Shown here one piece after another: positions 17,587-25,438 of a stretch of DNA of 64,000 nt (position 1 is its first letter; the number at the start of each line of letters is the position of its first letter). Under the pieces are notes generated by a model. That model ran no database searches. It was not told the origin of the DNA and saw only the letters and a list, made by a program, of their open reading frames with translations. The stretch comes from Ruminococcaceae bacterium UBA6845 (lineage in GTDB: Bacteria > Bacillota > Clostridia > Oscillospirales > Acutalibacteraceae). The stretch spans positions 17,391-81,390 of the forward strand of contig DKDP01000028.1 of assembly GCA_002449395.1 (NCBI GenBank). Direction: 5' to 3'. The position numbers and the translations under genes are program-made.

Positions 17587-17614
17587 GGGACTGCCGTTTT
17601 TCTTCGGCAGTCCC
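17587..17614 (+). terminator. Terminator after the phosphatase gene
   Basis: Stem GGGACTGCCG/CGGCAGTCCC with an eight-base loop, then a T-containing tail. Confidence 0.8.
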
Positions 17615-17659
17615 TGCTTTACATTTCTGATTTTTACAAGCTAATTATGCGGTATTGCA

Positions 17660-17911
17660 TTAAATTGCGGATTCTCCGATCCTTTTTGCACATTCACGGC
17701 AAATTTTCTGACCGTTAAATTCGATCAGATCATCCGTTTCGTGGCAGAAAATACAAGAAGGAGCATATTTCTTGATAACAATCTCGTTTCCTCTTGCGAG
17801 GATTTCAACCTTACTGTCGTCCCCCGTTATATCAAGCTCTTTTCTGATCTCGATTGGGAGAACAATTCTACCGGCAAGGTCAACGCTTCTGACGATACCA
17901 ACACTTTTCAT
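17660..17911 (-). CDS. AbrB/SpoVT-like regulator with zinc-ribbon tail
   Basis: An 83-residue protein with an N-terminal SpoVT-AbrB DNA-binding domain (VRSVDLAGRIVLPIEIRKEL, about residues 6-25; KVEILARGNEIVIKKY, about 34-49) and a C-terminal Cys pair set, CIFC...CREC (about 53-76), that should bind Zn2+. The start at 17911 has AAAGGAG seven bases upstream. AbrB-type proteins are transition-state or sporulation regulators in Firmicutes. A strong promoter of its own lies upstream. Targets are unknown, but the microprotein genes next door are candidates by position. Confidence 0.9.
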   Translation of the reverse strand: MKSVGIVRSVDLAGRIVLPIEIRKELDITGDDSKVEILARGNEIVIKKYAPSCIFCHETDDLIEFNGQKICRECAKRIGESAI

Positions 17912-17970
17912 AATCCGACTCCTTTCCGAAATATCCGACCGCAAAAACGGATATTCTTTACTTTAGTTAC

Positions 17971-17999
17971 ATAATACCACTTTTTGCCATATTAGTCAA
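17971..17999 (-). promoter_or_regulatory. Promoter of the AbrB-like gene
   Basis: On the minus strand TTGACT (17994-17999) and TATTAT (17971-17976) with a 17-base spacer. Confidence 0.75.
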
Positions 18000-18013
18000 C
18001 ACAAAACTACAAA

Positions 18014-18049
18014 AAAATAAGCAGTCGTTTTCGGCGACTGCTTATTTTT
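18014..18049 (-). terminator. Terminator of microprotein gene A
   Basis: Stem AAATAAGCAGTCG/CGACTGCTTATTT with a small loop, followed on the minus strand by a T-run. It is 13 bases after the stop of the 47-residue gene. Confidence 0.85.
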
Positions 18050-18061
18050 CAATTTAAGTAA

Positions 18062-18205
18062 TTATTTTGCAATAATGCTTGTAACGAAGTCAATGATCTT
18101 CTGAAGGATTGCCTGGAAGTCAATCTGAGCGAGGAGATCAGTGATCTTTGCCAAGATAGCGTCAACGTCAATCTTGTCAAGAATTGCACTAAAATCGAAA
18201 TTCAT
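18062..18205 (-). CDS. Amphipathic microprotein A (47 residues)
   Basis: Not a family I recognise. The 47 residues contain no Cys, Pro or Gly and consist of three near-repeats: DFSAILDKI, DVDAILAKI and DFQAILQKI. Hydrophobic Ile/Leu/Phe/Ala residues recur with a 3-4 spacing, so an amphipathic helix or helical hairpin is expected, with an acidic middle and a Lys end. It has AAAGGAG before the ATG, a TTGACA-17-TAACAT promoter and its own terminator, so it is a real gene despite its size. It is clearly a paralogue of the 39-residue gene at 18396-18515. Possible roles are a membrane-active peptide like phenol-soluble modulins, a bacteriocin, or a small assembly protein; none is shown. Confidence 0.85.
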   Translation of the reverse strand: MNFDFSAILDKIDVDAILAKITDLLAQIDFQAILQKIIDFVTSIIAK

Positions 18206-18260
18206 AATTCAGCACTCCTTTCATAGATTCGACAACGGGGAAGCCCTGTTATCAGTGCTT

Positions 18261-18289
18261 ATGTTACCACAATAACCGTCTCTTGTCAA
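18261..18289 (-). promoter_or_regulatory. Promoter of microprotein gene A
   Basis: On the minus strand TTGACA (18284-18289) and TAACAT (18261-18266) with a 17-base spacer. The bases TTGTGG before the -10 box are identical in the promoter of gene B. Confidence 0.85.
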
Positions 18290-18336
18290 GGCAAATAAGG
18301 TCGATTTTCGACTTGTATAATCATTTGTAAAAGAGA

Positions 18337-18370
18337 AAATCGCAGTGACAAAGACTGCCGCTGCGATTTT
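18337..18370 (-). terminator. Terminator of microprotein gene B
   Basis: Stem AAAATCGCAG/CTGCGATTTT around a 14-base loop. It begins 25 bases after the stop of gene B and is followed on the minus strand by T-rich sequence. Confidence 0.8.
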
Positions 18371-18395
18371 TTAGTGAACTGATGAAAGGATAGCC

Positions 18396-18515
18396 TTATT
18401 TGATAAGACCGATAACGAAGCCTGCGATCTTATCAAGAATTGCTGCGAAGTCAATCTGAACGATGAGATCTGTGATTTTGTTCATTACTGTGTCAAGAAT
18501 TGCGCTGAAATCCAT
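18396..18515 (-). CDS. Amphipathic microprotein B (39 residues)
   Basis: A paralogue of microprotein A. Both begin with an FSAILD motif, share KITDL..QIDF and end in a hydrophobic stretch closed by Lys. It has two copies of the DFxAILD motif instead of three, and a more hydrophobic C terminus (GFVIGLIK). AAAGGAG lies before the ATG, with a TTGACA-18-TAATAT promoter and a terminator of its own. Separate promoters for two tandem paralogues suggest high, perhaps independently tuned expression rather than a single coupled pair. No processing enzyme or immunity gene is adjacent; the ABC exporter at 21504-23243 is the nearest transporter. Function unknown. Confidence 0.85.
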   Translation of the reverse strand: MDFSAILDTVMNKITDLIVQIDFAAILDKIAGFVIGLIK

Positions 18516-18574
18516 AATTCGTTACTCCTTTCGTAAATTTATTCGGTAGAGGATAGAATCTTCCATCTGTGAAT

Positions 18575-18604
18575 ATATTACCACAAGTATTTATTGATTG
18601 TCAA
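18575..18604 (-). promoter_or_regulatory. Promoter of microprotein gene B
   Basis: On the minus strand TTGACA (18599-18604) and TAATAT (18575-18580) with an 18-base spacer, and the same TTGTGG before the -10 box as in gene A. Confidence 0.85.
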
Positions 18605-18649
18605 GTTTATATGTGACGGTATTTTACAATTATTGTTGAACTTGGAATT

Positions 18650-20275
18650 TTACGGCTGGAAAGGAACGGGATCGTGTTCGCTCTCGTGCTCAAAGGAAAG
18701 AATATTGTTGCGGTCGAAGTAGCTGTATCTCATTTTGAACGCACGGCAGATTCCCTCGGCGGGAACGTAGAGCTGATCACGGTTGAGGCGTTTAACCTCG
18801 CCCGCCATTTCAAAACTTCCGCTGTCAGTAATAACTGTTCTGTTGTTTTCGGTGAATGTCGCCGTGTGACCGTATGCGGTGCTTTTAACAGTTCCCTTGC
18901 CCATTTCAACATCAAATCCGATGTATCTCAGAAGCGCCGCAGCGGGAACATACCATACTCCGTCAATGCGGTTGCAGGGGAGGGTTCTCGTTGAAATTCC
19001 GAGATCGGCGCCCTTGAACATAAGTCTTGCTGCGCTGAATATCGGAGCAAGGGCGATCGGAGAGATGCTGTCTGTTTCCTTGTCAATCACACATTCGTCA
19101 ACGACCCTGTCTCCCTCAAGGTATGAGGTGAGCGTGAGCCTTTTGCCGCAGACCTTGACTATTGTATACATTGACAGCTCTTCCTCGTGGGGATAATATG
19201 CGCAGTTCCAGAGCTTCGGTGTTACAAGCAGCTTGCACGGATTTCTGTGACCGCTTCCCATATTATAGAAAATCGTTCCGTCGGACGGCTTGTCATAGAG
19301 ATTTTCATTGCGGCGGGGATAGCTCCTTGAAAAGCAATGCTCGTGTCCGCTGAACATAACGTCGAATTTCTCCATTCCATCACGCATCATCGGATAAGAA
19401 TCGTCGCAGGCAAGGTCCGAACCTTGATAGCAGATCGGGAAATGATGCGAACCGAATTTCCACGTTTTATCGCTCTTTGCGGTGTCCTTTAAAAGCCACT
19501 CGTTGACATATTCGGGACCGCTCGTTCCGATTACGCAGAAGTGAGAGTTGCCGTAGTCGAAAGAATAGTTTGCGGTTTTCCAATCCTCGGGACCATTGTC
19601 GGGGTAAGCTCCGCCGAACTGCTTGCAGAAATATTCGGCTTTCTCCGAATAGTATTTGTTGCTGTATTCAAAATAGTTTTCAAATCCCATATCGTCATGG
19701 TTGCCGAGAGCCATCATAAACGGAAGATGCTCGATAATACCCTTTAATCCGTCAAGTAAGCCCGTCCACTGAATGTCGGTCTGTCCGCAGTTTGTGTTGT
19801 CGCCTGCCGTGAGAATGAAACTGACATTCGGATGAAGCCGCAGAATTTCTTTCACAATTTTGCCAAGCTCGGAATAATCGGCAGGGGGCTCGGCGGCACC
19901 GTGCTGAATGTCGGAAAGGCAGAGAAATTCAAAGCTGTCCGTATCCTTTTCGGCTGTTTTGAAAGTGAAAACTTCACTCCGAAAGCCGTCGTTTCCGCAG
20001 GTGTATTCATACTCCGTGCCGGGGCTGAGCTGTGTCATATGCGCCGAAAAAATATTACTGCTGTCCATATCGGAATCAAAACGGCTGACTTGTGCATCGG
20101 CTCTGCGCCATTCACCGCCGAGCTCTCTGTAAAGCGCATATCCGCTTTCAATTTCGGTGCAGGTGCGCCACGTGACGGTCATTGACGTTTCGGCATTCCC
20201 GTTGATCGAAAGCATTATGTGATCGGGAGATTTCTGCGATCCTCTGAAATTTTTCCATTCTTCCTTTGTTATCAT
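18650..20275 (-). CDS. Purple acid phosphatase-like enzyme with C-terminal amine-oxidase-N-like domain
   Basis: A 541-residue protein. A fibronectin-like domain (about residues 15-110) is followed by a metallophosphoesterase with LCLSDIQHG, TAGDNTN, LGNHDDMG, GSHHFP and SGHEHCFSR as metal motifs. The last ~110 residues (from about 420) contain two repeats of the WYVPAAALLRYIGFD / LYVPAEGICRAFKMRY type, as in copper-amine-oxidase N-terminal domains that often bind cell-wall or sugar. No signal peptide is visible at the chosen start, which is unusual for this architecture. It is a diverged relative of the secreted enzyme at 16270-17571. Confidence 0.82.
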   Translation of the reverse strand: MITKEEWKNFRGSQKSPDHIMLSINGNAETSMTVTWRTCTEIESGYALYRELGGEWRRADAQVSRFDSDMDSSNIFSAHMTQLSPGTEYEYTCGNDGFRSEVFTFKTAEKDTDSFEFLCLSDIQHGAAEPPADYSELGKIVKEILRLHPNVSFILTAGDNTNCGQTDIQWTGLLDGLKGIIEHLPFMMALGNHDDMGFENYFEYSNKYYSEKAEYFCKQFGGAYPDNGPEDWKTANYSFDYGNSHFCVIGTSGPEYVNEWLLKDTAKSDKTWKFGSHHFPICYQGSDLACDDSYPMMRDGMEKFDVMFSGHEHCFSRSYPRRNENLYDKPSDGTIFYNMGSGHRNPCKLLVTPKLWNCAYYPHEEELSMYTIVKVCGKRLTLTSYLEGDRVVDECVIDKETDSISPIALAPIFSAARLMFKGADLGISTRTLPCNRIDGVWYVPAAALLRYIGFDVEMGKGTVKSTAYGHTATFTENNRTVITDSGSFEMAGEVKRLNRDQLYVPAEGICRAFKMRYSYFDRNNILSFEHESEHDPVPFQP

Positions 20276-20394
20276 ACCGACACCTCTTTTTCTTCAAAAT
20301 TATACCATAGCGCAGATATTGATTCAAGAAAACTATTGTAAAATTTTTTCAAATGACTTATAATTGAAATATCAAAAGTTAAGGACGTGTAGCT

Positions 20395-21435
20395 ATGAAA
20401 AAAACAATCGTAATCTGCGTATCCGTAATACTCTGCGTAGCGATGATGTGCGGATCGTTCATTTATGTCGGAAAGGACTTTAACGAGAGTATCGGCAAGC
20501 TGATCCCGTCGATCCTTTATTCGTCAAGAGTTAACGAAAATAAAACTCAGCCGACGATCAGCCCCGAAAAGGAGACAACGACCGAAGAGGCAACGGAGGC
20601 TCCGACCGAGGAGACAACCGCCGAGGAACCGACAACAGATTCGACAACAGCCGTGCCAAAGACAACGGCAAAGCCGAACGCCACAACAAAAAAGACTACA
20701 ACGACGAAAAAGGTAACTACCACCAAAAAGGTGACAACAACCAAAAAGACGACTACCACCAAGAAGCAGACCACGGCTCAGACAAAGCTCACGACTGCTC
20801 AGGTAATCAATAATTACAATGCCGCAATCAATAAGGCAAGAAGCTCAAAGGCGGGCTACACAAAAACCAGAAGTACAAAGCTCAATAAGCTCGACGCAGG
20901 CGCACTCGGCAATATGGGTGTTGTTAAGGACGCCGTTTCGGGATTCCTCGGAGTCGGCGATAAGACCTACACAAACGCAAAGGGCAAGAATGAGTTTATG
21001 TCTGCTGCATCGCTCAAGGCGTCTGATGTCAAGAGCGCAAGCTACACGCTGAAGAACGGAAAATACACATACACACTCGTGCTCAATAACGGTACAAGTG
21101 CGGCGGCATCGGGCAGCAAGTCGAACAGCTCACCGGTTGATCGCAGCGGTATACTTGTAGGCGCAGGCGACAAGTCGGCTTATGACCACAAGTGTGCGGA
21201 CAATCTCTATACCGCTATCAACAATACCGACGGAGCCTCGGTACAGTCGATCAAGGAGAGCACCTCCAACGTCAAGTGTGTTGCGGTTGTCAATGCGTCA
21301 AACGGCAGACTTGAAAGTCTCAGCATTTCCTTTGATTTTGCGGTTACGCTTACAAACACAAAGTACGTTGTCACAATCAAAAATGCGGGCGGCAACGCTT
21401 CGACCGCAGTTAAATATTCAGGCTTCAAGTTCTGA
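20395..21435 (+). CDS. Secreted protein with Thr/Lys-repeat linker, unknown C-terminal domain
   Basis: A 346-residue protein with an N-terminal hydrophobic segment (about residues 4-26) that is a signal peptide or anchor. A Glu/Thr/Pro-rich part (about 52-90) is followed by tandem TTKK(V/T)TT units (about 96-128), then a globular domain of about 200 residues. That domain aligns by eye with the one in the protein at 26346-27455: YNxAxxKxxxxKAxxxKTR, FxGVGD, SxVDRSG or APLDRSG, DHKxAxN and a final GFK. I do not recognise the domain. The linker resembles glycosylated or wall-spanning stalks. Function unknown; display on the surface is likely. Confidence 0.8.
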   Translation: MKKTIVICVSVILCVAMMCGSFIYVGKDFNESIGKLIPSILYSSRVNENKTQPTISPEKETTTEEATEAPTEETTAEEPTTDSTTAVPKTTAKPNATTKKTTTTKKVTTTKKVTTTKKTTTTKKQTTAQTKLTTAQVINNYNAAINKARSSKAGYTKTRSTKLNKLDAGALGNMGVVKDAVSGFLGVGDKTYTNAKGKNEFMSAASLKASDVKSASYTLKNGKYTYTLVLNNGTSAAASGSKSNSSPVDRSGILVGAGDKSAYDHKCADNLYTAINNTDGASVQSIKESTSNVKCVAVVNASNGRLESLSISFDFAVTLTNTKYVVTIKNAGGNASTAVKYSGFKF

Positions 21436-21453
21436 GATTAAACTATAATATCT

Positions 21454-21480
21454 GTCTCTCTCTGCGGCGCAGGGAGAGAC
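21454..21480 (+). terminator. Hairpin after the Thr-repeat protein gene
   Basis: A 12-pair stem, GTCTCTCTCTGC/GCAGGGAGAGAC with a three-base loop and one G-T pair. The T-tail is weak, so some read-through into the ABC exporter gene is possible. Confidence 0.6.
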
Positions 21481-21503
21481 GTTGATTTACAGAGGGTGAT
21501 TTA

Positions 21504-23243
21504 TTGAAAGATATGAAAAGGTATTTGCAAATGGCAAAGCCCTATTGGGGCACATTGGCTTTGACGGTTGCGGCGCTGATCGGTGCCTCCGCCGTGAGCC
21601 TTGTCACTCCCGAAATGGTACGCAGGCTTACGGGCGTACTGACAGACGGTACGGCAACCAAGGAAAAGATACTTACCTATGCGGCGATACTGCTTGCCGC
21701 ATATATCGCAAAAGCGTTTTTGACGTTCGTTTCAAAGTATAAGGCACACGTTGCGGCGTGGAACTTCGTCGGCGATATGATGCTTAATGTTTACAACAAG
21801 CTCCAGTCGCTTTCTATGAGATATTTCGGTGATAAGCAGACGGGAGAAATAATGAGCCGTGTTATCAACGATTCGAGAAATATGGAAACGCTGATTGCTC
21901 ACGCCTTGCCCGACCTTCTTTCAAATATACTTATTGTATTAATGGTTGCGGTGATGATTTTCACGATCAATCCGATCCTTGCGGCGATCTCACTTATTCC
22001 GATTCCGCTTATACTTTTTGTAAGCACAAAATTTTCGGGAAAGGTTCATTCGCTGTTTAAGAGAAATCAGGAGGTTCTGGCTGAGGTCAACGGTAAGGTC
22101 CAGGACAATATTTCCGGAATACGTGAAATTCAGTCCTTCGGCAGAGAGGCCGAGGAATACACGAGTATGAAAGAGTATTGCAAGTATTACAGCTATGTCA
22201 ATATCCGTGCGAACTTCGCCGCCGCAATATTCCACCCGTCAATCGAGTTTTTAACCTCGATCGGTTCGGTATTGGTTATGGGAATCGGCGGAACACTCGC
22301 AATGAAAGACGTGCTTTCCATTTCCGATGTTGTCGGATTCTTTATGTACCTCTCACTCTTTTATTCGCCGATTGCAACGCTTTCAAGAATCGTTGAGGAT
22401 ATGCAGAATGCGTTCGCAGGCGGACACCGTGTACTTTCGATTCTTGATATGGAGTCGGAGATCAAGGACAGCGAAAATGCCGAGGATATCGGCAGGGCTG
22501 ACGGCAATATGGAGTTCCGCCACGTATCTTTTCATTATAATGAAAACGAACCTGTGCTGAAAGACATATCTTTTAAGGTCAATGCAGGTGAAATGGTTGC
22601 TTTTGTAGGTGCGACGGGCGTCGGCAAATCAACAATTGTTTCACTTATGGAAAGGTTTTATGATCCGGTAAGCGGCTCGGTTCTCCTTGACGGCAGGGAC
22701 ATAAGAGATATAACCGTTAAATCACTCAGGGAAAATATTTCGATGGTATTGCAGGACGTTTTTCTCTTCAACGGTTCGATTTATGATAATATCGCCTACG
22801 GAAATCCGACGGCAAGCCGTGACGAGGTTATCAATGCGGCTGTAACGGCAAGAGTCAGCGACTTTGTTTGCAAAATGCCCGACGGATATGATACAATAAT
22901 CGGCGAGAGGGGAGTACGTCTTTCCGGCGGACAGAAGCAGAGAATCGCAATCGCAAGAGCCGTTCTCAAAAATGCTCCCGTTCTTATTCTCGATGAGGCG
23001 ACCTCGGCGGTCGATAACAAGACCGAGGCTCTTATTCAGCAGGCGATTGACGAGCTTTCAAAGAGTCGCACGGTGATAGTTATTGCACACAGGCTCTCAA
23101 CGGTTATGAAAGCCGACAATATAATTGTTCTTGAGGACGGCAGAATTGCCGAGCAGGGCAATCACAGCGAGCTTTTGAAGCTCGGCGGAATATACGCAAA
23201 GCTCTGTAACGTCAATTCGGACAGAATCAAGACCGAGGCGTGA
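21504..23243 (+). CDS. ABC exporter, fused membrane and ATPase domains
   Basis: A 579-residue half-transporter of the MsbA/LmrA/BmrA type. Six helices fill residues 15-310, and the nucleotide-binding domain has Walker A GATGVGKST (about 370-378), a Q-loop in VLQDVFLF, signature LSGGQKQRI (about 474-482), Walker B VLILDEATSAVD and the H-loop IAHRLSTV. It starts with TTG seven bases after GAGGGTG; the next ATG is too far from that site. It would work as a homodimer. Possible cargos are lipids, drugs or peptides; a link to the nearby microproteins is only a guess from distance. Confidence 0.9.
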   Translation: MKDMKRYLQMAKPYWGTLALTVAALIGASAVSLVTPEMVRRLTGVLTDGTATKEKILTYAAILLAAYIAKAFLTFVSKYKAHVAAWNFVGDMMLNVYNKLQSLSMRYFGDKQTGEIMSRVINDSRNMETLIAHALPDLLSNILIVLMVAVMIFTINPILAAISLIPIPLILFVSTKFSGKVHSLFKRNQEVLAEVNGKVQDNISGIREIQSFGREAEEYTSMKEYCKYYSYVNIRANFAAAIFHPSIEFLTSIGSVLVMGIGGTLAMKDVLSISDVVGFFMYLSLFYSPIATLSRIVEDMQNAFAGGHRVLSILDMESEIKDSENAEDIGRADGNMEFRHVSFHYNENEPVLKDISFKVNAGEMVAFVGATGVGKSTIVSLMERFYDPVSGSVLLDGRDIRDITVKSLRENISMVLQDVFLFNGSIYDNIAYGNPTASRDEVINAAVTARVSDFVCKMPDGYDTIIGERGVRLSGGQKQRIAIARAVLKNAPVLILDEATSAVDNKTEALIQQAIDELSKSRTVIVIAHRLSTVMKADNIIVLEDGRIAEQGNHSELLKLGGIYAKLCNVNSDRIKTEA

Positions 23244-23269
23244 AATTACAAAACGAAAGGAAGATTACA

Positions 23270-23728
23270 ATGATCGTAACAACAATCGACAAACTTGATT
23301 TTTACAGCGAGGTTCCCTATGCAAGGGACATTATGAGTTTTATTGAAAATTTCAAAAAGACGGATATGGCGCCGGGCAGATACGATATCCACGGCGATGA
23401 TCTTTTTGCCGCTGTCAGCCGCTATGACACCGAGCCGAGAGAGCAGAGAAAATTTGAGAGCCACAGAAAATATATTGATCTTCAGATCGTGCTTGACGGC
23501 AGCGAAGAGATGGACTGGGCTCCGATTGATTTGCTTAATATGACCGATAACGGATTTGAGAGGGGAGACGATATCGCTTTTTATGAGGGTACGGAGCTTT
23601 CAACGGTAATTCTCGGCGGCGATCAGTGTGCGGTACTTTTCCCCGAGGACGGTCACAGACCCAATGTTATGCACAAAAACATTAATAATGTTCTTAAAAT
23701 TGTATTCAAAATCAAAAACAATGAATAA
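23270..23728 (+). CDS. YhcH/YjgK/YiaL family protein
   Basis: A 152-residue beta-rich protein of the DUF386 (YhcH/EbgC) family. Family marks include the FESHRKYIDLQIVLDG segment (about residues 60-75), with the conserved His and Gln, and FPEDGHRPN (about 125-133) near the end. Members have been linked to sialic acid or other sugar metabolism, and EbgC modulates a beta-galactosidase. The start at 23270 has AAAGGA eight bases upstream. It follows the ABC exporter gene with no room for a promoter, so it is co-transcribed. Confidence 0.87.
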   Translation: MIVTTIDKLDFYSEVPYARDIMSFIENFKKTDMAPGRYDIHGDDLFAAVSRYDTEPREQRKFESHRKYIDLQIVLDGSEEMDWAPIDLLNMTDNGFERGDDIAFYEGTELSTVILGGDQCAVLFPEDGHRPNVMHKNINNVLKIVFKIKNNE

Positions 23729-23743
23729 ATATTCGCTTTTTGC

Positions 23744-23772
23744 TTGACATATTCAATTCAAAGTGGTATATT
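23744..23772 (+). promoter_or_regulatory. Promoter of the amino-acid ABC importer operon
   Basis: TTGACA at 23744-23749 and TATATT at 23767-23772 with a 17-base spacer, 34 bases before the start codon. Confidence 0.85.
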
Positions 23773-23805
23773 GTTCACGTCAAAAAAACAGAGGAGGACA
23801 AAACT

Positions 23806-24660
23806 ATGAAAAAAATTATTGCAATTGTAATGTCCGTAGTTCTTGTTGCAGGTGTCGCAATGCTTGCAGGCTGCGGAAAGAAAGAAGACGTTAAGGCGGC
23901 AAAGATTATCAATATCGACCTTACTAATGAAAATTACGCATTCGGTGTTGATAAGGCACAGCCGGAGCTTCTTGAAAAGACAAACGCATTTATTGAGAAG
24001 ATATTGAGTGACGGCACATTTGATGATATCTGCTCTCACTATTTCGGAGACGGTGAGCCGGTACTTGTTAAGTCCGCAGCTAAGGATTCTTCAAAGGATC
24101 AGCTTGTTGTTGCAACAAACGCTGCTTTTGAGCCGTTTGAGTATACGGTAGGCGATTCATACGCAGGTATTGATATGGAAATCGCACAGCTTCTTGCTAA
24201 GGAGCTTGGTAAAGAGCTTGTTATCGACAATATGGACTTCGACGCTGTTTGCCTTTCTGTCGGTCAGCATAAGTGTGACATCGCAATGGCAGGTCTTACG
24301 GTTAATCCGGACAGAGAAGCATCCGTTACATTCTCAAAGACATACTATAAGGCATCTCAGAAGCTTGTTGTTAAGGGCGACGATACAACATTTGACGAGT
24401 GCAAGACAGCAGACGATGTTCTCAAAAAGCTCCAGGGCTTCGACGCTTCTGTTAAGATCGGCTACCAGAACGGTACAACAGGCGGTATGTATACAAACAA
24501 TGAGAGCGACTACGCTTCAAACAACCTCAAGGTAACAGGTAAGGGCTACAAGAACGGTTCACTTGCCGTTCAGGATCTTATCAACGGAAACATCAACTAC
24601 GTTATTATCGACTCTGCTCCGGCAGACAGCATCGTTAAGTCAATTAACGAGGTTGCATAA
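23806..24660 (+). CDS. Amino-acid ABC transporter substrate-binding lipoprotein, apparently permuted
   Basis: A 284-residue family 3 solute-binding protein with a lipobox, LAGC (Cys23), so it is anchored outside the membrane. The usual domain begins only at about residue 100 (LVVATNAAFEPFEY, GIDMEIAQLLA, IAMAGLTVNPDR) and stops at about 284 right after NYVIIDSAPAD. The piece that normally closes this fold, with YAFGVDKAQPELLEKTN and DGTFDDICSHYFGD, sits at residues 44-83, before the domain. That is the order expected of a circular permutation. The start at 23806 has GAGGAGG upstream. It heads the operon with permease and ATPase; polar amino acids are the likely cargo. Confidence 0.87.
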   Translation: MKKIIAIVMSVVLVAGVAMLAGCGKKEDVKAAKIINIDLTNENYAFGVDKAQPELLEKTNAFIEKILSDGTFDDICSHYFGDGEPVLVKSAAKDSSKDQLVVATNAAFEPFEYTVGDSYAGIDMEIAQLLAKELGKELVIDNMDFDAVCLSVGQHKCDIAMAGLTVNPDREASVTFSKTYYKASQKLVVKGDDTTFDECKTADDVLKKLQGFDASVKIGYQNGTTGGMYTNNESDYASNNLKVTGKGYKNGSLAVQDLINGNINYVIIDSAPADSIVKSINEVA

Positions 24661-24683
24661 TTAAAGTGGAATAAAAGGCAAAG

Positions 24684-24702
24684 CCCCACTGAACAAGTGG
24701 GG
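24684..24702 (+). terminator. Intercistronic hairpin in the amino-acid importer operon
   Basis: Stem CCCCACT/AGTGGGG with a five-base loop, followed by TATTTGTTCTTT. It lies between the binding-protein and permease genes, where a leaky terminator commonly gives an excess of binding protein. Confidence 0.7.
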
Positions 24703-24727
24703 TATTTGTTCTTTAAGAGGATTTTTT

Positions 24728-25438
24728 ATGGGTAATTTTGACATCAAAATCGAAAAGTTTCTGAAAGCCTTTATTGACAACGGCGGTTATCACAATGTTC
24801 TCACAGGCTTGAAGAACACAATGGAAATTGCAATAATCGGTTTGTTGATCGGTATTGTAATCGGTACACTGATCGCATCAATCCGTGTGCTTCCGAAATA
24901 CAGGACACTTCCGAAAGTTCTTGATAAAATCTGTTCATTCTATGTTGCAATTTTCAGAGGAACGCCGATGGTTGTTCAGCTCCTTGTTTTTTATTACGTT
25001 CTTATGCCGCTGATGGGTATCAAGATTGACGGCTTGAATGTTGCAATCACGGTTTTCGGACTGAACAGCGGCGCATACGTTTCGGAAATAATGCGTGGAG
25101 GTATTCTCTCGGTTGATCCGGGTCAGCTCGAGGGCGGCCGCTCCGTCGGTATGAGCTATGCGACGACAATGTTTAAGATTGTTATTCCGCAGGCTATTAA
25201 GAATATTCTTCCGACTCTCGGCAACGAATTTATCACGCTTGTTAAGGAGACATCAATTGTTTCTTTCGTCGGCGCTATGGATCTTTATAAGGTGTTCAAC
25301 GACATCGGAACAAACAACTATGAATTTATGGTGCCTTACCTTGTAATGGCTGTTATTTATATTGTAATTGTTTGCCTGATTACACTCGGCATTAAACTTA
25401 TGGAAAGGAGATTGAGAAAGAGTGATAGACGTAGTTAA
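24728..25438 (+). CDS. Amino-acid ABC transporter permease (HisM/GlnP type)
   Basis: A 236-residue inner-membrane permease with about five helices. The conserved family start GLKNTMEIAIIGLLIG (about residues 24-39), the FRGTPMVVQL motif (about 77-86) and the EAA loop, EGGRSVGMSYATTMFKIVIP (about 136-155), are all present. It forms a homodimer with the ATPase encoded by the overlapping downstream gene. Confidence 0.93.
   Translation: MGNFDIKIEKFLKAFIDNGGYHNVLTGLKNTMEIAIIGLLIGIVIGTLIASIRVLPKYRTLPKVLDKICSFYVAIFRGTPMVVQLLVFYYVLMPLMGIKIDGLNVAITVFGLNSGAYVSEIMRGGILSVDPGQLEGGRSVGMSYATTMFKIVIPQAIKNILPTLGNEFITLVKETSIVSFVGAMDLYKVFNDIGTNNYEFMVPYLVMAVIYIVIVCLITLGIKLMERRLRKSDRRS

Noticed and set aside
18062..18515. 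Type I toxin-antitoxin pair
   Set aside because: The peptides are acidic-to-neutral and soluble-helix-like rather than short hydrophobic toxins, both run in the same direction, and no antisense promoter over them was seen.
20547..20774. Minus-strand open frame rich in Val
   Set aside because: It is the reverse complement of the Thr/Lys repeat of the gene at 20395-21435; low complexity only.
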